64,000 nucleotides of DNA, taken from positions 1,054,001 to 1,118,000 of the forward strand of contig JAGGNK010008670.1 of NCBI GenBank assembly GCA_017590115.1. Reading direction: 5' to 3'. A program made the translations under genes and the position numbers. Positions 45,061 to 57,300 of the stretch are shown piece after piece (the first letter of the stretch is position 1; each line of letters opens with the position of its first letter). This stretch comes from Montifringilla adamsi (lineage: Eukaryota; Chordata; Aves; Passeriformes; Passeridae). Below the pieces are notes generated by a model. It was not told the origin of the DNA. It ran no database searches and worked only from the letters and a program-made list of their open reading frames with translations.

Positions 45061-46020
45061 CACTGCCCTCTCCTGACATCCCTTTCCCCAGTCCAGGGCA
45101 GCTGAGCAGCATTTCACCGGCAGCAGAAATGGGCATGTAGCATCCCCCCAGCTACCCCCAGGCTGCATGTTGGGAGTTCCCTCTGCTCTGCTCCACGGCC
45201 GGCGCTGGGGCGGGCACTGGGAATTCGGGAATGACAGGCAGGGCTGGCTCGGGAATCGTGTCTGTCAGGAGAAGGAGCTCCTCAGGAGCCCGAGGCTGGC
45301 CCCGCTCACTGAACGTTTCCATGAATCATTGGCTTTTATGGAAATCCGTTCCAGCATCCTCTCCCCAACTGTTTCCTGTGCACTGTGCTGGCTGCAGGGC
45401 TTGTTTTAACTTTCCGGGACTGAGCGGTCATTTGAATCACCACAAAGTTCTGAACAAAGAACCACGTGTGCCTTTGGGGAAAAGCACCCAAAAAAGGATC
45501 CTCGGGAGCAGCTGGGAGGAGCCCGGGCAGGGCCAGGCTCGGGGGTGTAACCGAGCAGCAGCACGGCCTCACCGGCTGCCAGCCCCATCCTGTTTGTCCG
45601 GGCTGGGGGGTGTTTTCGCAGGTTCCTTGTGAAAATAACCCCTGGACCTCTTGGAGGGTGATGGAAGCAGCAGCTGGAGCTGGATGAGGCACAAATTCAC
45701 CTGCTCAAGCTGGACACAGGGAGAACTTGGATTTCTGATCTCTTGAAAGGCTGGTTCTGGAAACCAGGATTTTCTGTGGATTTTTCAGGATTTTCTGTAT
45801 TCATAGAAATACACAGAAATCCTTTCCTCTGGCTGGCTCTGGGTAAGGATGTTCCAAACCTGCTAAAGATCCATCTGACAGGGAAACAGTCCCTTGTCCA
45901 CAGAACTCCCATCGGGAGAGGATCTGTGTGTGCCTGACCCTGGAGCAACAGAGACCTGGGGGAGCCACAGCTGGGCAGCGCCGTGTAGGGTGACTCTGCA
46001 ACCAAGGCTCAGATCCCCTG

Positions 46021-46130
46021 CCCTGGATCTGTGGGACATCCTTTCCCTGGATCTGTTGAATGCTCCCTCTCCTGGATCTCTGGAACGTTCTCTCCTGGAT
46101 CCGTGGGACATCCCCTCCCCTGGATCACAG
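46021..46130 (+). repeat. 24-bp minisatellite, 5 copies
   Basis: CCTGGATC recurs at 46022, 46046, 46071, 46094 and 46119 with GTGGGACATCC-type spacers. Intergenic. Confidence 0.85.
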
Positions 46131-46374
46131 CACAACTCAGGGTTCAGATCATGAGCATTTAATCCAAAGCCATGGCCTGAAATAAGAGGAGAGCAAAACA
46201 CCTGAGCAGGCTCCTGGCACAGAGCAGCATGTGTGCAGGAGGTGCACAGATCCCAGAAGGCACAAGTCTCCAGGGTTCCCTCTTAGCCTGACCCAGGGAA
46301 AATTATTCTGGGACCTTAAATCTCATGATCACCACAACCCTGAGAGCCAGAGCAGGACACTCAGTGCCTGGGGT

Positions 46375-46500
46375 TGCACTCAGAGCTGTGGCTACCCTGG
46401 GATCCCTGGCAGTGCCCAAGGCCGGGCTGGACAGGGCTGGGAGCACCTGTGACAGTGGGAGGTGTCCTTGCCGTGGCAAGGTGGGGCTGGATGAGCCAGT
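46375..46500 (+). mobile_element. CR1 LINE 3' fragment
   Basis: CAGAGCTGTGGCTACCC, CAGTGCCCAAGGCCGGGC and GTGGGAGGTGTCC. The extreme 3' end is missing. Confidence 0.85.
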
Positions 46501-47439
46501 CTCACCTGGGGTTAAAGGTGGCTGAGGACACGTCGCTGCTCCCTGGCCACGCCGAGGTCTCCGCTGGCTCTGCAGAGGGCAGGGGAAGGGTGGCGTTGCT
46601 GCCTTTGTGTCCCCTGCTCTGGCATCCCTGTGTCGGCTTCGCTGTTGCCGGGGAAGCCACGAGGAGCCCTGAAACAAAAAGCAGCCCTGGGGCCATCCCG
46701 TCCATTCCTGACGGCAGCCAGAGCTCTCTGATCGGAGCCAGATGTCAGAGATAACATCTCCGCTTGTTCTTGCGGTTTCCTCGATGGCAAAGCACTACCG
46801 TGCTCTCACCCTGCCTGGCCGTGGCGTTCTGAGCATCCTGGTGGAGAAAAATACGGAATTCTGGAGGGCTGGTTTGGGGCTGGGCTGGCCCAGCGCTCCC
46901 AGCCTGCCGGGAGATGCTGAGGGGGAGGAAGGAGGGTGCTCTGTGCCCTTGGAGGAGGTGTTTTATTCCCTTGGAAGGGACAGGGTGACAGCTCCAGCCT
47001 CTCCCCTCCACTCTGTCCCGTTTCAGTCGCTGTCACCCCGCTGCGTCCTCAGAGCAGGTGTCTCCTCAGCATGGAGGGCAAACTTTGAACCATCTCCACC
47101 TGGCAGAAAGATGCTGAAAGCGTTTCCTTTTTTAGAGGTACTGAAGCATAGAAAAAACTTCAGCGTTTGCATAAAATCTCAGCTTCTCACCCTCTAAATC
47201 ACTTTAAAACAGGACCTCAGGCATTTGAATCGCAGCTCCTGATTGCTCCATGCAATCCTGGGCTCCCAAGTCACATGGAATTTTGGGAAGCTGCAGCAAT
47301 CCCTGAACAGGGGTAATTAAATCTGTGAGGGCCTTTCAGGAGACTCACTTGCTTTAAGGTCATTTTGCTGTGGATTTCCCCTTGGCTCCTGGGCACAGGC
47401 CCGAGCCTGCCCAGCACCCGCCGGGCCTCAGAGGGATCA

Positions 47440-47515
47440 CCCTGGCCTGGAACATTCCAGGGATGGGGGCAGCCACAGCTCCTCTGGGACACCTGGAGGA
47501 GCCCAGGCCATGGTG
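47440..47515 (-). mobile_element. Short CR1 LINE fragment
   Basis: CATTCCAGGGATGGGGGCAG and CCACAGCTCCTCTGGGAC match the reverse complement of the CR1 mid-3' segment. Short, so uncertain. Confidence 0.6.
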
Positions 47516-47843
47516 AGGGACCCCCATTCCCTCCCCTTTGGGTCACTCAGGGCTGTCCCCGGAGCTGTCCCCGTCCCTGCTCCCTCCCGGGGAATCTCCC
47601 ACAGCTGGTGGCTGGTGCCACCCCTGGAGGCTTTGATCCATCCCCGGCTCCCAGCAGATGGAATTGGAGTGTCCAGCCGAGGCCGTGCCCCGGGGACGGG
47701 GCTGCTCTGTCCCCCGGCCCAGGGCAGGACATTTGTCCCCTGCTCACCTCGGTGGCCCTCGGTGTTGCAGCCCCGGCAGAGCCGGGAGCCTCCGCTGGGC
47801 TCGGCAACACTTCCACCTACTGAGGGATCCCAGAACGGCAGCC

Positions 47844-48081
47844 GGGAGTGAGGGGAACGCCAGGAGTGAGGGGGAACACCGGGAGTGAGGGGGAACACCG
47901 GGAGGGAGGGAGGAACACGGGGAGTGAGGGGAACGCCGGGAGTGAGGGGAACACGGGGAGTGAGGGGAATACCGGGAGTGAGGGGAACGCCGGGGGAGTG
48001 AGGGGGAACACCAGGAGTGAGGGGGAACACCGGGAGTGAGGGGGAACACCGGGAGTGAGGGGGAACACCGGGAGTGAGGGG
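47844..48081 (+). repeat. 18-20-bp minisatellite, 13 copies
   Basis: Thirteen units close to GGAGTGAGGGGGAACACCG. Purine-rich on the plus strand. Located in the LEKR1-CCNL1 intergenic region. Confidence 0.95.
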
Positions 48082-50414
48082 TCCATGGGAATGAGCGGGG
48101 GCACGGAACCCCTGGAAATGATGAGGGCACAGAACCCCTGAGAAGGAAGGGACTGGGGAGCTGGAATGTCTCTGCAGGGTGCGGGTACGACCCCTTTGTT
48201 CTCTCCAGCAAACCCATCCAGAAGGATTCTCCATCCTGGGACAAAAAATGGGCACTTTTGCTAAGTTTTTTCCTTCCACTGGAATAGAAAGACTTTTTCT
48301 TCAGGCCATCTTTACTAATTTTTTAAACTTTTTTTCTTTTAATTGCCCTGCTGGACTGTGGCCAGGCAGGGGGAAGGGATGGAAAGCTGTTTCCTTTGCA
48401 GAAGTGCTTTTTCCAAAGAGGGATGTGATTGCCAGCCTGGTCAGGAGGGTTTGTTTCCTGCCCCAAGGAGCCTGGAAGCAGCAAGGATCATGGACAGGAG
48501 AGTCACAGACTCGGCCTGATGTGAAATCCTAGATTTTATGAGTATTTCTTGGCAGGTGCAGCAACCAGGGAAATATTTCCTGGATGAGGGGCTCTTATCA
48601 CCTCACCTGCTGCCACTCACCTGTGGGTTTGGGGGTGACTGAAGCCTTGAGAGGAACCTGTTGGGCAAATTTCCATCAAAAATATTCTCCTTTTTCATTT
48701 TTCCTCTTCCCAAACCATCCAAAGCTCCTGGTCCACGCTCATCCTTCCAGTATCTGTAACAAACCTGAAAGTGAAGGACAGGCAGAATGGTTTGTATGAA
48801 ATGCCTTGAAATCTTTGCACCTTTTTGTTGAAAATTAGTCAAAATATTTTAACAAAATCCTTTTTTCAGAGAAAAAGAAACTCTGAGGGTGAGACCCACC
48901 CAGGCAAAGCCCTGTGCCCAAGGAGAACCAGGTGGGATATTTCCCTGTCCCTGTGAGTCTCAGATGTTCAGAGCCCAGTGGCAGCTCCTGATTTCCAGCA
49001 GCGTGGCAGAGGTTGCAGCACCACCCAGGGCAGGAATGCTCCAGATTTCCCAAGAAAATTGTCTCAGTTACTGAGATATGAGCAGAATGCAGCCTCAGGG
49101 GACTCCTGGAGGTCAGCACAGGTGCTTGAAGTCAAATGACTCATTTCTCTGACTCAGCTCCATGAAAACTTCAAAATTCAGGGATCCTTCAAAGTCTTAG
49201 GAGAGACAGGAGCTGTGGTGCAGGGACATGTCAACTGCTGTGCCCTGCAGCTCCTCCTGCCAATCCTGCAGGGAATGGGGCCCCTCAGGACTCTCAGCTG
49301 CCCTTGTGCCCCTGCTGAACGCACAGGCCCCCAGGGCCAGGCTGTGCCTCCCACCTGGCATCTGCTGCTGCTGTCCCAGAGCTGGCACAGCCTGCTGGGT
49401 GCCTGCCTGGCTGGGGAGGAGTTCTGCCCGTGAAGAACAAACACTGAGCACTGCTGGGCTGCCCGGGGAGCAGGAGCTGTCCTGCTGTCCCACAGCTCAG
49501 CTGCTCAGGGAAGGGAAGCTCTGAAGCACACAGGGGTGGTCAGTGCTCACACAAACCAGGGCTGAGCCCTCCACAGGTCACTCCAACACAAACCCAAGGC
49601 AGGCAGAGGTGCTGCTCCTCCAAACCCAGGGTTTCTCTCTGCTCTGGACTAGCTGGGGGAAAAAGCTCCTTCAATTTCCATAGCAACAACCACATTTTCC
49701 TGAACACGACACACACAAACAGTTGTTAGACTGAAAAACAGTGGTAACCAAGAAACAGAGACATTTTATCTTCTCCTCCCCGAAAATACTCGCTTTCCAC
49801 CTTTCCAGAGCAGCTGCAGAGGGGGCCCAGCAGGACAGGGCAGGGAGGTACCAACACGGAGCATCTGCTCAGGTGTCCTCTCCTTTCTGAGGGCTATGGA
49901 ACATCTGCCCAGCAGATCCTGGCACTGCCCCAGTGACAGGGACCAGCCTCAGCCCCTGGGCTCTGCAGGGGAACACTCCAGCCTCAGCCACAGCCAGAAC
50001 GGGGAGAGGCACTTTGGGGGAGCCCAGGAGAGCAGGACAGCAAACACCTGCGGGCTCAGGGCTTGGTACTACCTGAGCAGCAGCTGCAGAATCAGATCCG
50101 ACTCCTCTCCCCTTGCAGCTCTCCTTTCCCACAGCAGGCACAGCTCCAGGAATGTCCCAGCAGCTCCTGCTCTGACAGGGGACAGCAGCAGCCCAGCCCA
50201 GCCTCACCCCACTGAACTTCAGAGAAGTCCATGACCATTTATTCCAAGTGCCACACCCCCAGGAGGACACAAACATCCAAAGCTCTCCCAGTTTTCTCCT
50301 CCCAAGAGCAGCACACCCACACCCCCGAGTCCCACGCAGGCACAGGGGTCAAAGCCATGGTGTGTAAGAAAACCAAGTTTAGTTTCCACGTATTTGGCAT
50401 CCAACAGGCAGTAA

Positions 50415-50967
50415 AAAAAAAAAAAAGCTTTATATTTTATTTTTTGTAAAAATCTTTGAACACATGCAGACTAAAACCAGTGTAAGAAAGTCTCCACCAT
50501 GTTTAAACAAATAACTATACTTAAATATAAGCGTCTGCAATTGACTGGTATAAAAATAATGTACGTTTTGCTTTTTTACAGAAATCCTTTCTCCAGTTCT
50601 CATCTCAATAAACAATACACAACTCTAATACATACAGTGAACCTGATCGTTTGCCACCTCTGGGATACTGCTAAGGTATTATGTGCAAAAGTTGGTAACA
50701 GTTTCTTTCCCACAAGAAAAAAATTCTTCTACACCTTTTAGGAAACCAGATGGGGTTGAAGCTGCTGCAGCCCTGGCGGTGTCCTGCAGTCTGTGGCATC
50801 GGTGCCGGGGTGGTGCTGGCCCAGCCTCGCAGTCCCAGGGCTCAGCGGCAGTCCTGGAGCTGGCCCAGCCCCGCAGTCCGTGGGCTCGGTGCCGGAGCTG
50901 GCCCAGCCCCGCAGTCCGTGGGCTCGGTGCCGCTACTGGAGCTGGCCCAGCCCCGCAGTCCGGTGTC
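50415..50967 (-). promoter_or_regulatory. CCNL1: CCNL1 3' UTR with poly(A) signal
   Basis: Downstream of the stop the minus strand runs through a GC-rich tandem repeat (50966-50800), then AU-rich sequence to an AATAAA at 50441-50436. A T-run on the minus strand follows at about 50426-50413 and could serve as the downstream U-rich element. A second AATAAA at 50243-50238 could give a longer UTR. The end is inferred. Confidence 0.65.
50800..50966 (-). repeat. 38-44-bp tandem repeat in the CCNL1 3' UTR
   Basis: Four copies containing GCTGGCCCAGCCCCGCAGTCC (plus-strand form split as GCTGGCCCAG and CCCCGCAGTCC) begin immediately after the CCNL1 stop codon. Spacing is 38 bp, with one 44-bp copy. 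Confidence 0.92.
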
Positions 50968-51319
50968 TCAGCGGCGGTGCCGGCCGTGGCCCGAGCGGCC
51001 GCTGCCGTGGTGCTTGCCGCCCTTGTGGGAGCGCTCGAAGGAGCGCGAGCGCTCGCGCCGTTCCCGGTGGTGGCCGCGCTCGTGCCGGTGCTTCTTGGCC
51101 GCCTCCGAGTGCTCCCGCGACTTGCTCTGCGAGCGGGAGCGGGACTTTTTCCGCTTGTGGCCGTGTCTGCTGCTGCCCTTGAGCTCCTCGCGGCCGTGCT
51201 TGGCCTTGGCGTGGGGCGAGCCGTGGTTGTGGTGCCGCCGGGGGCTCCCGCTGTGGCTGCGCGAGCGGCTGCGCGAGCGGGAGCTGTAGGTGCCCGACAG
51301 GCTCCGCCGGTTGTTGTAG
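50968..51319 (-). CDS. CCNL1: CCNL1 coding exon 11 (RS domain) and stop
   Basis: Residues 396-512 ([17 protein letters not shown] to GHGRHRR) and the TGA at 50970-50968. Arg/Ser dipeptides are followed by His/Lys/Arg-rich segments typical of the cyclin L1 C terminus. Very CpG-rich. Acceptor CTCTGCAG. Confidence 0.97.
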
Positions 51320-54300
51320 CTGCAGAGAGGCAACAGTTACAGCGTGTCCCCACACCGGGAAAAGCAAACAGACATCAGCGCTTACAGCTCCCAAGGTACT
51401 GCAAGAAATCAGGCTTTGTCCCTCAGGGGTAAGTGAGGGAGGACAGGGAATGTCTTGGAACCTGCCCCATGGAAGGCTGGGGTCAGTGATGTGGGATTAA
51501 AGGTCCTTCCAACCCCAACCACTCTTGTGAGTCTTTTAGTTGAGCTCATTTGAAAACAAACAGCTCAAACTAAAATCAGAATGCAACATCTTTTGTCCAA
51601 ATTGGGTGTTGCCTTTTTCCTTCAGTGACTTCACTGAGATCAAAGTTGGCAGCCTCCAACTTAGATGTGAGCCTGAAGATTCTTAGGAAACCCCATCTGA
51701 AGGCAGTGGCTCTCACTGCATCCCTCTCCTCCTGTACCACGAGAGGGGCAGAGCCCTCAAGAGCCAGGCACTGCACCAGGGAGCACTGACACAAGGAGGC
51801 TGCGCACCTGGGGCGCTTCCGTCCCCTTCCGAGGGCACTGTGCTCCCAGACACTGCTCTCAGTTGTAGTGGGATCCTCGTGAAGACTAGCAAGGGAAGAC
51901 TAACACCAGCACAGCAGACTCCCCAGGTACAGTGGGGTTAGGACAGGCTAATTTTACAGCCTGAACTCTCAAGCGCAGCCCCACACCCAGCACTGAGCCT
52001 GAAGTGAAGCCAAGCCTCCCCCTCCCTTTTGCCGGCCAGCACTCAGGAGTGCCCCTGAAGGCAGCAACCCCCGGAGCAGCCCAGCCCAGCCCAGCCCAGC
52101 CCCACTCACTGCCTGCGGGGGCTGTGGGAGCGCGAGCGCGACTTTGTCCGGGAGCGGGAGCGGCTGGCGCTTCGGCTGCTGCGGCTCCTCTTGCTCTCCT
52201 TCCTCAGCCTGCAGGGCACAAACCAAACTGCTCAGCACTGACACAGCACAGGGGCTCGGGAGGAGCTCCCTGCACTGCAGCTCAAAGTGCATCTCTTAGC
52301 AGAGAGTTTTACCTACCCGTTGTAAGGGCTCTTGGAGGTCTGCTGCCTCTCTTCTGGCTCTTTTTTAACGGTTTTGGTATTCACAGACACTGGAGATTTC
52401 TCCTCAGCTTTCACTTCTCTTGGGGAAGCTAAGAATTAAATTTCAATTCAGAATTAGTTTTTTATTCATCCTTTGTCATAAACACACTGTACATTGCTCA
52501 GGCACCTTCACCAGGATTTGCACTAAATGTAGATATGAACTCTGCATCTATTATTTCATCCCATCTCTCCACTTATATTCACTCCTGGAATGGCATATTC
52601 ATGGGGAAACACTGCCCATGAAGGAGGAACAGCACTGGCACCTTCAGAGCACACAGCCATGCTCACCTGGGGACAAAAGGTACAAAACAGAAGCTGCCCT
52701 TGTGCCTCACAATACAGAACACGCTACCTCGGCATTTATTTCCAATGCTATAGGAAGGACTAAGCCTGACCAGCAAAATTAGATTTCATCTTTACAATAA
52801 TGGCACAAATATAAATGAGTAATAAGTAAAATTATCCAGTTAATACATCAGTCTGTCTCTACAGACAGTTGGTACAGCCCAGAGATGGATTCACCTTTCA
52901 TGGAAGGGCTGTTAAGCCCACCAGAGCTCCTGCTTCAAACTCTTCCAACCTCAGCTCCCCTCCTTGCAGAAAACACTTCCCTTGTTCAGTCAGAAATTCA
53001 CACTGCCCAGCCCAAACACCTCTGAAAACTCAGGACTTTTCAGGAGAAACCATGAGAGCTCAGACAGATTGGCCAGTTCAAAATACCCGTTCCATTTAAT
53101 TCCCTCTGGTGCCAAGGCAGTGCTGGGCCTCTCCGTCCTCCATTTCCTGCCACCAGCTGTCTGCCCTCACTGCACCAAACAGTTGCCAAGCACATTAAAA
53201 ACCATCAGGGAAAGGAATTTTCACAGATACCTGCTGCAAAAGGGGCCATGAAGGCTATTGCAGCACCCCCAAATTAAATCCAAAAAGCCTCTCTTCACAT
53301 CACAGAACACACAGTAACTCCTGCTTCATTATTCTCTTATGGGTGCATACTATTGATGTATCACTCTCTTATCTAGGGGAATGTGGAATAAATAATTTCT
53401 TTCTAATCTAGATTCAAGACCTATGTGAAAAAAAAACCAACCCAAACCCTAAAAAAGTTTTTCTGTTCAGAAAATGGACTTACATGGTTTGGATGCAGGA
53501 GAAAAGCCACCCAGTGTTGAGAGTGCTGGAGTTCCATCTGGATTTAAACCTTTTGCTTTCAGTTTGGCCTCCTGTAGTGCCATTTTCCTCTTTTCTACTT
53601 CTTTATCCAGAAATTCGTAATTGGGCTGTGGAGGTAACAACCAGGTAAGAAGCTGAACTAATGCAATTCATCTCATTTCTGAAAAATACTGAGTTGGCTT
53701 TTAATGATCTGTCCAGTAATGTCACTTCCAGAATTTGTTCTCTCCTTACTGGAGCCTGTCTCATTAGCACATGTGTATTAGGCATTCCCAAACTTTTCTG
53801 GACAACCATAACTCAGCTCAAGCTGCACTGAGCATCAAGCAGCAAACCCCAACATGTCAAACTCACCTTCTTTCTGGTATAAAGCTTCAGAGTTGTTAAG
53901 CAGATCTCCTGAATCTCCTCTTCCGTGGTGCCAAAGAGCAGGAACCAGTGGGGACGGGTAGGCAGCGGGATCTGAAAATCAAACAAGGAGAAGCTTAATG
54001 GAGATTTCAGGTCAGTTTTTGTTGAAGTATTTCCACGAATTTCCTTGAAGCCAGAGCAGCAGCAGTGCCAGGCAGAGCTCAGTGCAGGCAGGGCTCACCT
54101 GCAGGGCTCTAGCAGCGAGGTAAATGCACGCACACGCGATGGTCTCTGGCTGGAAGCGAACAAACACGTTCGTCCGGAGGCTGTCGTTCATGTAATTCCT
54201 GAAAAAACAAAGCAGCACCGGTTGGAACTCCAGTCTGCTTCTCTTTCAGAGGATAACAATACTGGAGACTCAATTGACTTTATTATTTTTTCTGTTGTTA

Positions 54301-57300
54301 CACTGAACATGTGATTCCTTCAGGTTGTGCTGGATGTTTACAAGTGTCGCTGTGACAGTCTGCAGCACTGCCACTGTTTTAAACCCCAAGGCAATAACGT
54401 GTAGCAGTAAATCCAAGCAGTGTGGAACGGCCACTTCCTAGTTGAAGTTACCCTGGGAAGTGTCCACTGAGTTACAATTTAACAATTACTTTGCATCTGT
54501 CCAACTGATTGTCTTAAACACCAATGGGTTTGTATTTAAAGATCAATGTAGAACTCAAGAGCCATCAGCAGAGCAAGGTGCATTTTCAACCTACCATTAT
54601 CTAGAGGCTATGTGCAACCTGCAGAGTTCATAAAACTCTTAACTGCACTTAAATTTTGTGTGCTCTGAGCCACTTTAACTTCATCCATGGAGATGCACCC
54701 CATTTGCTGAGTGTTGGAAAAAATGTGTGAGTTAGGACTGGGCCCCAACCTCCTGAGCTGCTGCTGTTGCAAAGGGCTGGCACTGCCATAACACCTGCCC
54801 AGAGATGGGGTGAGCAGCAGAGCTCCATGGATTTCCAAATTCCCAACATGGGAGAGAGAACAGCAGTCAGTCAGTGAGGACTCTACACCCCCATGCCCAG
54901 CTGGCTGCTAAGTGAACATGCTGCATGCACTGTCACCCTCTGTTTAACTCAAGTTTAAATGTTAAATCAACTAAAGAAACGCTGGCAGAATTGTCCCCCA
55001 CGTGTCCTTTAACATACAGCAGGTAGGCAACAAAGACATTGAGAAACAGTTGTAACAGTTACTTCTAGAACCAAATATACAAATCCTGGCGCCAGGACAG
55101 AACTAGGAGGTGCTGCCCGATGGCTTTGGGTGACGGCAGTGAACTCGCTGAGGCTTGCACTGGCTTGGCTGGAGAGAAGGGCAGCCAAAGCAGCCATCCC
55201 CAGGTCATGGGCTGAGGTGCAGAGGGCAGAGCTCTATGACTTACCAGCAGGGACTACCCTTCAATCAAAGAGTAGAAAAAAGAACAAAGTTAAATTGAGT
55301 TCTCCATCGCTATGCTGGAATCAAGCCATGAAAATAGTAGGCAGAAACAAGCACCACAAGATTGTCCAAATGTGTTTGGGTGGTGACTTACATCTCATTG
55401 CTTTGCATAGGGATCAGCAGGCTTGTTATTTCTGCTACTATTTTCCTGGCTAGGAAAAGAATGGAAAATAGCAACTTACCAGGCTGTCTGTACCAGGGTT
55501 TGATTACGTTCACATTCTAGGACTTGTAAATACATAACAATGATCTGAGGAATAAGGAAAGGGGGGGAGAAAAAAAAAACCAATTCAGTTTCAACACATA
55601 AAGCAGGAGTAAGGAAGTACATATATACATATGTAAAAATGAAATCAAACAGTATGCCCAAACAATGGGGGCTCCTTCTCTCCCCAAGCACACACCCTAA
55701 GCTCTCATGTCAGCCCATCACGTTCAGACAGTTCTTTACTCCACTACTTTTCTGCTATTTTCAAACCAGCCACCTTTATCCTTTCCCAAGGAAGTGACTT
55801 TTTTCAGTCAAAATGGCTGTTTGCCCAAGTACTCTGGCAAAAGCTTTAATAACTATAGGAGAATAAAGAGAAGAATTCAGGTCATTCTGACACCTGTGTT
55901 TCTTGTTCCACAGCTCCCAGTGATGCCACCAAGGTAGAGTAAGAATTAAAATTACATTATTATTGAGAACTCACCTTATGAGGATGCTTGACATGAACAC
56001 AAAATCCCAACTCCTTCAGTACCCTCCTTTCTGCTTTGATTACTTGATTTTTGGTGTTTATGTAGTTCTGATCAAGTATCAGGGGGCTTGGAGTCCTATA
56101 GTTTGCAAGAAATAAAATCAAAACTGTTTTGCATATCCAAAAATAACGGCAACTCTGTTTTCCCTTCCAACCAACTAATGGCAACAGAAACCGGTTTTCA
56201 ACTCCTGCAAGCAAGTTTAAGCATTAATCTTGTGCTGTCCAAGTTTAGATAAACTAGTTTAGTTGCTGCTTTTGGCTAGCTACAGATTAGATGGCTGAGA
56301 TAAAAAAAATAACCTTCTGCTCCTGTGTATGCAATCTGCACTGCTCCAGCTGCTGGAAGGCGTTGGCTTGATGGGGGAACTCCCAAGAACATTTCCTCTC
56401 CAAGGCAGAGGTGGCAGAAGAAGGAGTCCTTTGCCAGGCAGGACTTCAAAGCAGAAGTAAGCCAGACCAGGGCTCTCACTGACATTAAAGTGAGAAGCTT
56501 GTGCTCTAGAAACTGCAGTTTCCTATGCACTGAAGAGCAGCTGACTGACCCTTCAGAGAAGCCAGCCCTGCCCTGTGATGTGTGAAAAGCTGAGTGAAGC
56601 ACAGAAATAACCTGGACATGGGCACAGATCTGCCTGGGACTCTGGGCCTGCTCCCCTCTCCAGGGGTACTAGGATGATCCTGCTGCTGTCTGCATTTGCA
56701 AAACAACAGCTCACTTCAGAGAGAGATTTCAAACTCCAGCATTGTCAATCCTAATTCCTCACAAGTCCAACCCCTGAACTGTCCAGAGCACGTTTAATCA
56801 CAAAAACCTTCTGTACACTCGATGCACAAGTGTCACACTCCAGTGCATATTTGCTTTGTCCATGCTTAGACTTGACCTTTCAACATTCCACATGGGATAT
56901 TTTAATCCACTTCCTGCTGAAGACAGACCAGCTTTTTCCCTGTAATATGCCTCACACATTCCATGTGCTTTCCAAAGCAGAATAATGTTTTTGCAGCTCG
57001 TTATGCTCTAATCAATCACGGTTTGTGTACACGATACAGCCCAAGCTCTGGTGACAAATTTATTTTACATTACCTTCAAAAGAAAAAAAAAGTAATGCAA
57101 AGTGGATTCAAAATACAGCTTTTGTTGTATCAGACAAAATATTTCACTGCCAACTTGCAAACTCCATGAGTGGATCGCACTTCTCTTCCCTGATAGGTCA
57201 CAGAACAGAAAAAATACTCAAAAAACCAAGGTTCCCACCCCAGGAAGAAAGGGTCAATTTAACGACAAGGCTGGAATAATCCAGTTTATGCCATGACCTG

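Larger units (their letters stand above)
43600..50400. other. LEKR1-CCNL1 intergenic interval
   Basis: Apart from the CR1 pieces, minisatellites and a C run at 43665-43677 listed separately, I see no exon. The longer open frames here are carried by tandem repeats. Confidence 0.6.

Noticed and set aside
47437..48279. 280-codon minus-strand open frame
   Set aside because: Carried by the 13-copy minisatellite (Pro/Leu/Thr/Ser repeats); no domain, no splice-supported context.
55392..55449. 58-nt cassette exon in CCNL1 intron 5 with good-looking acceptor and donor
   Set aside because: It would need a 30-nt intron after exon 5, too short to splice. The donor is kept as an alternative 5' site instead.
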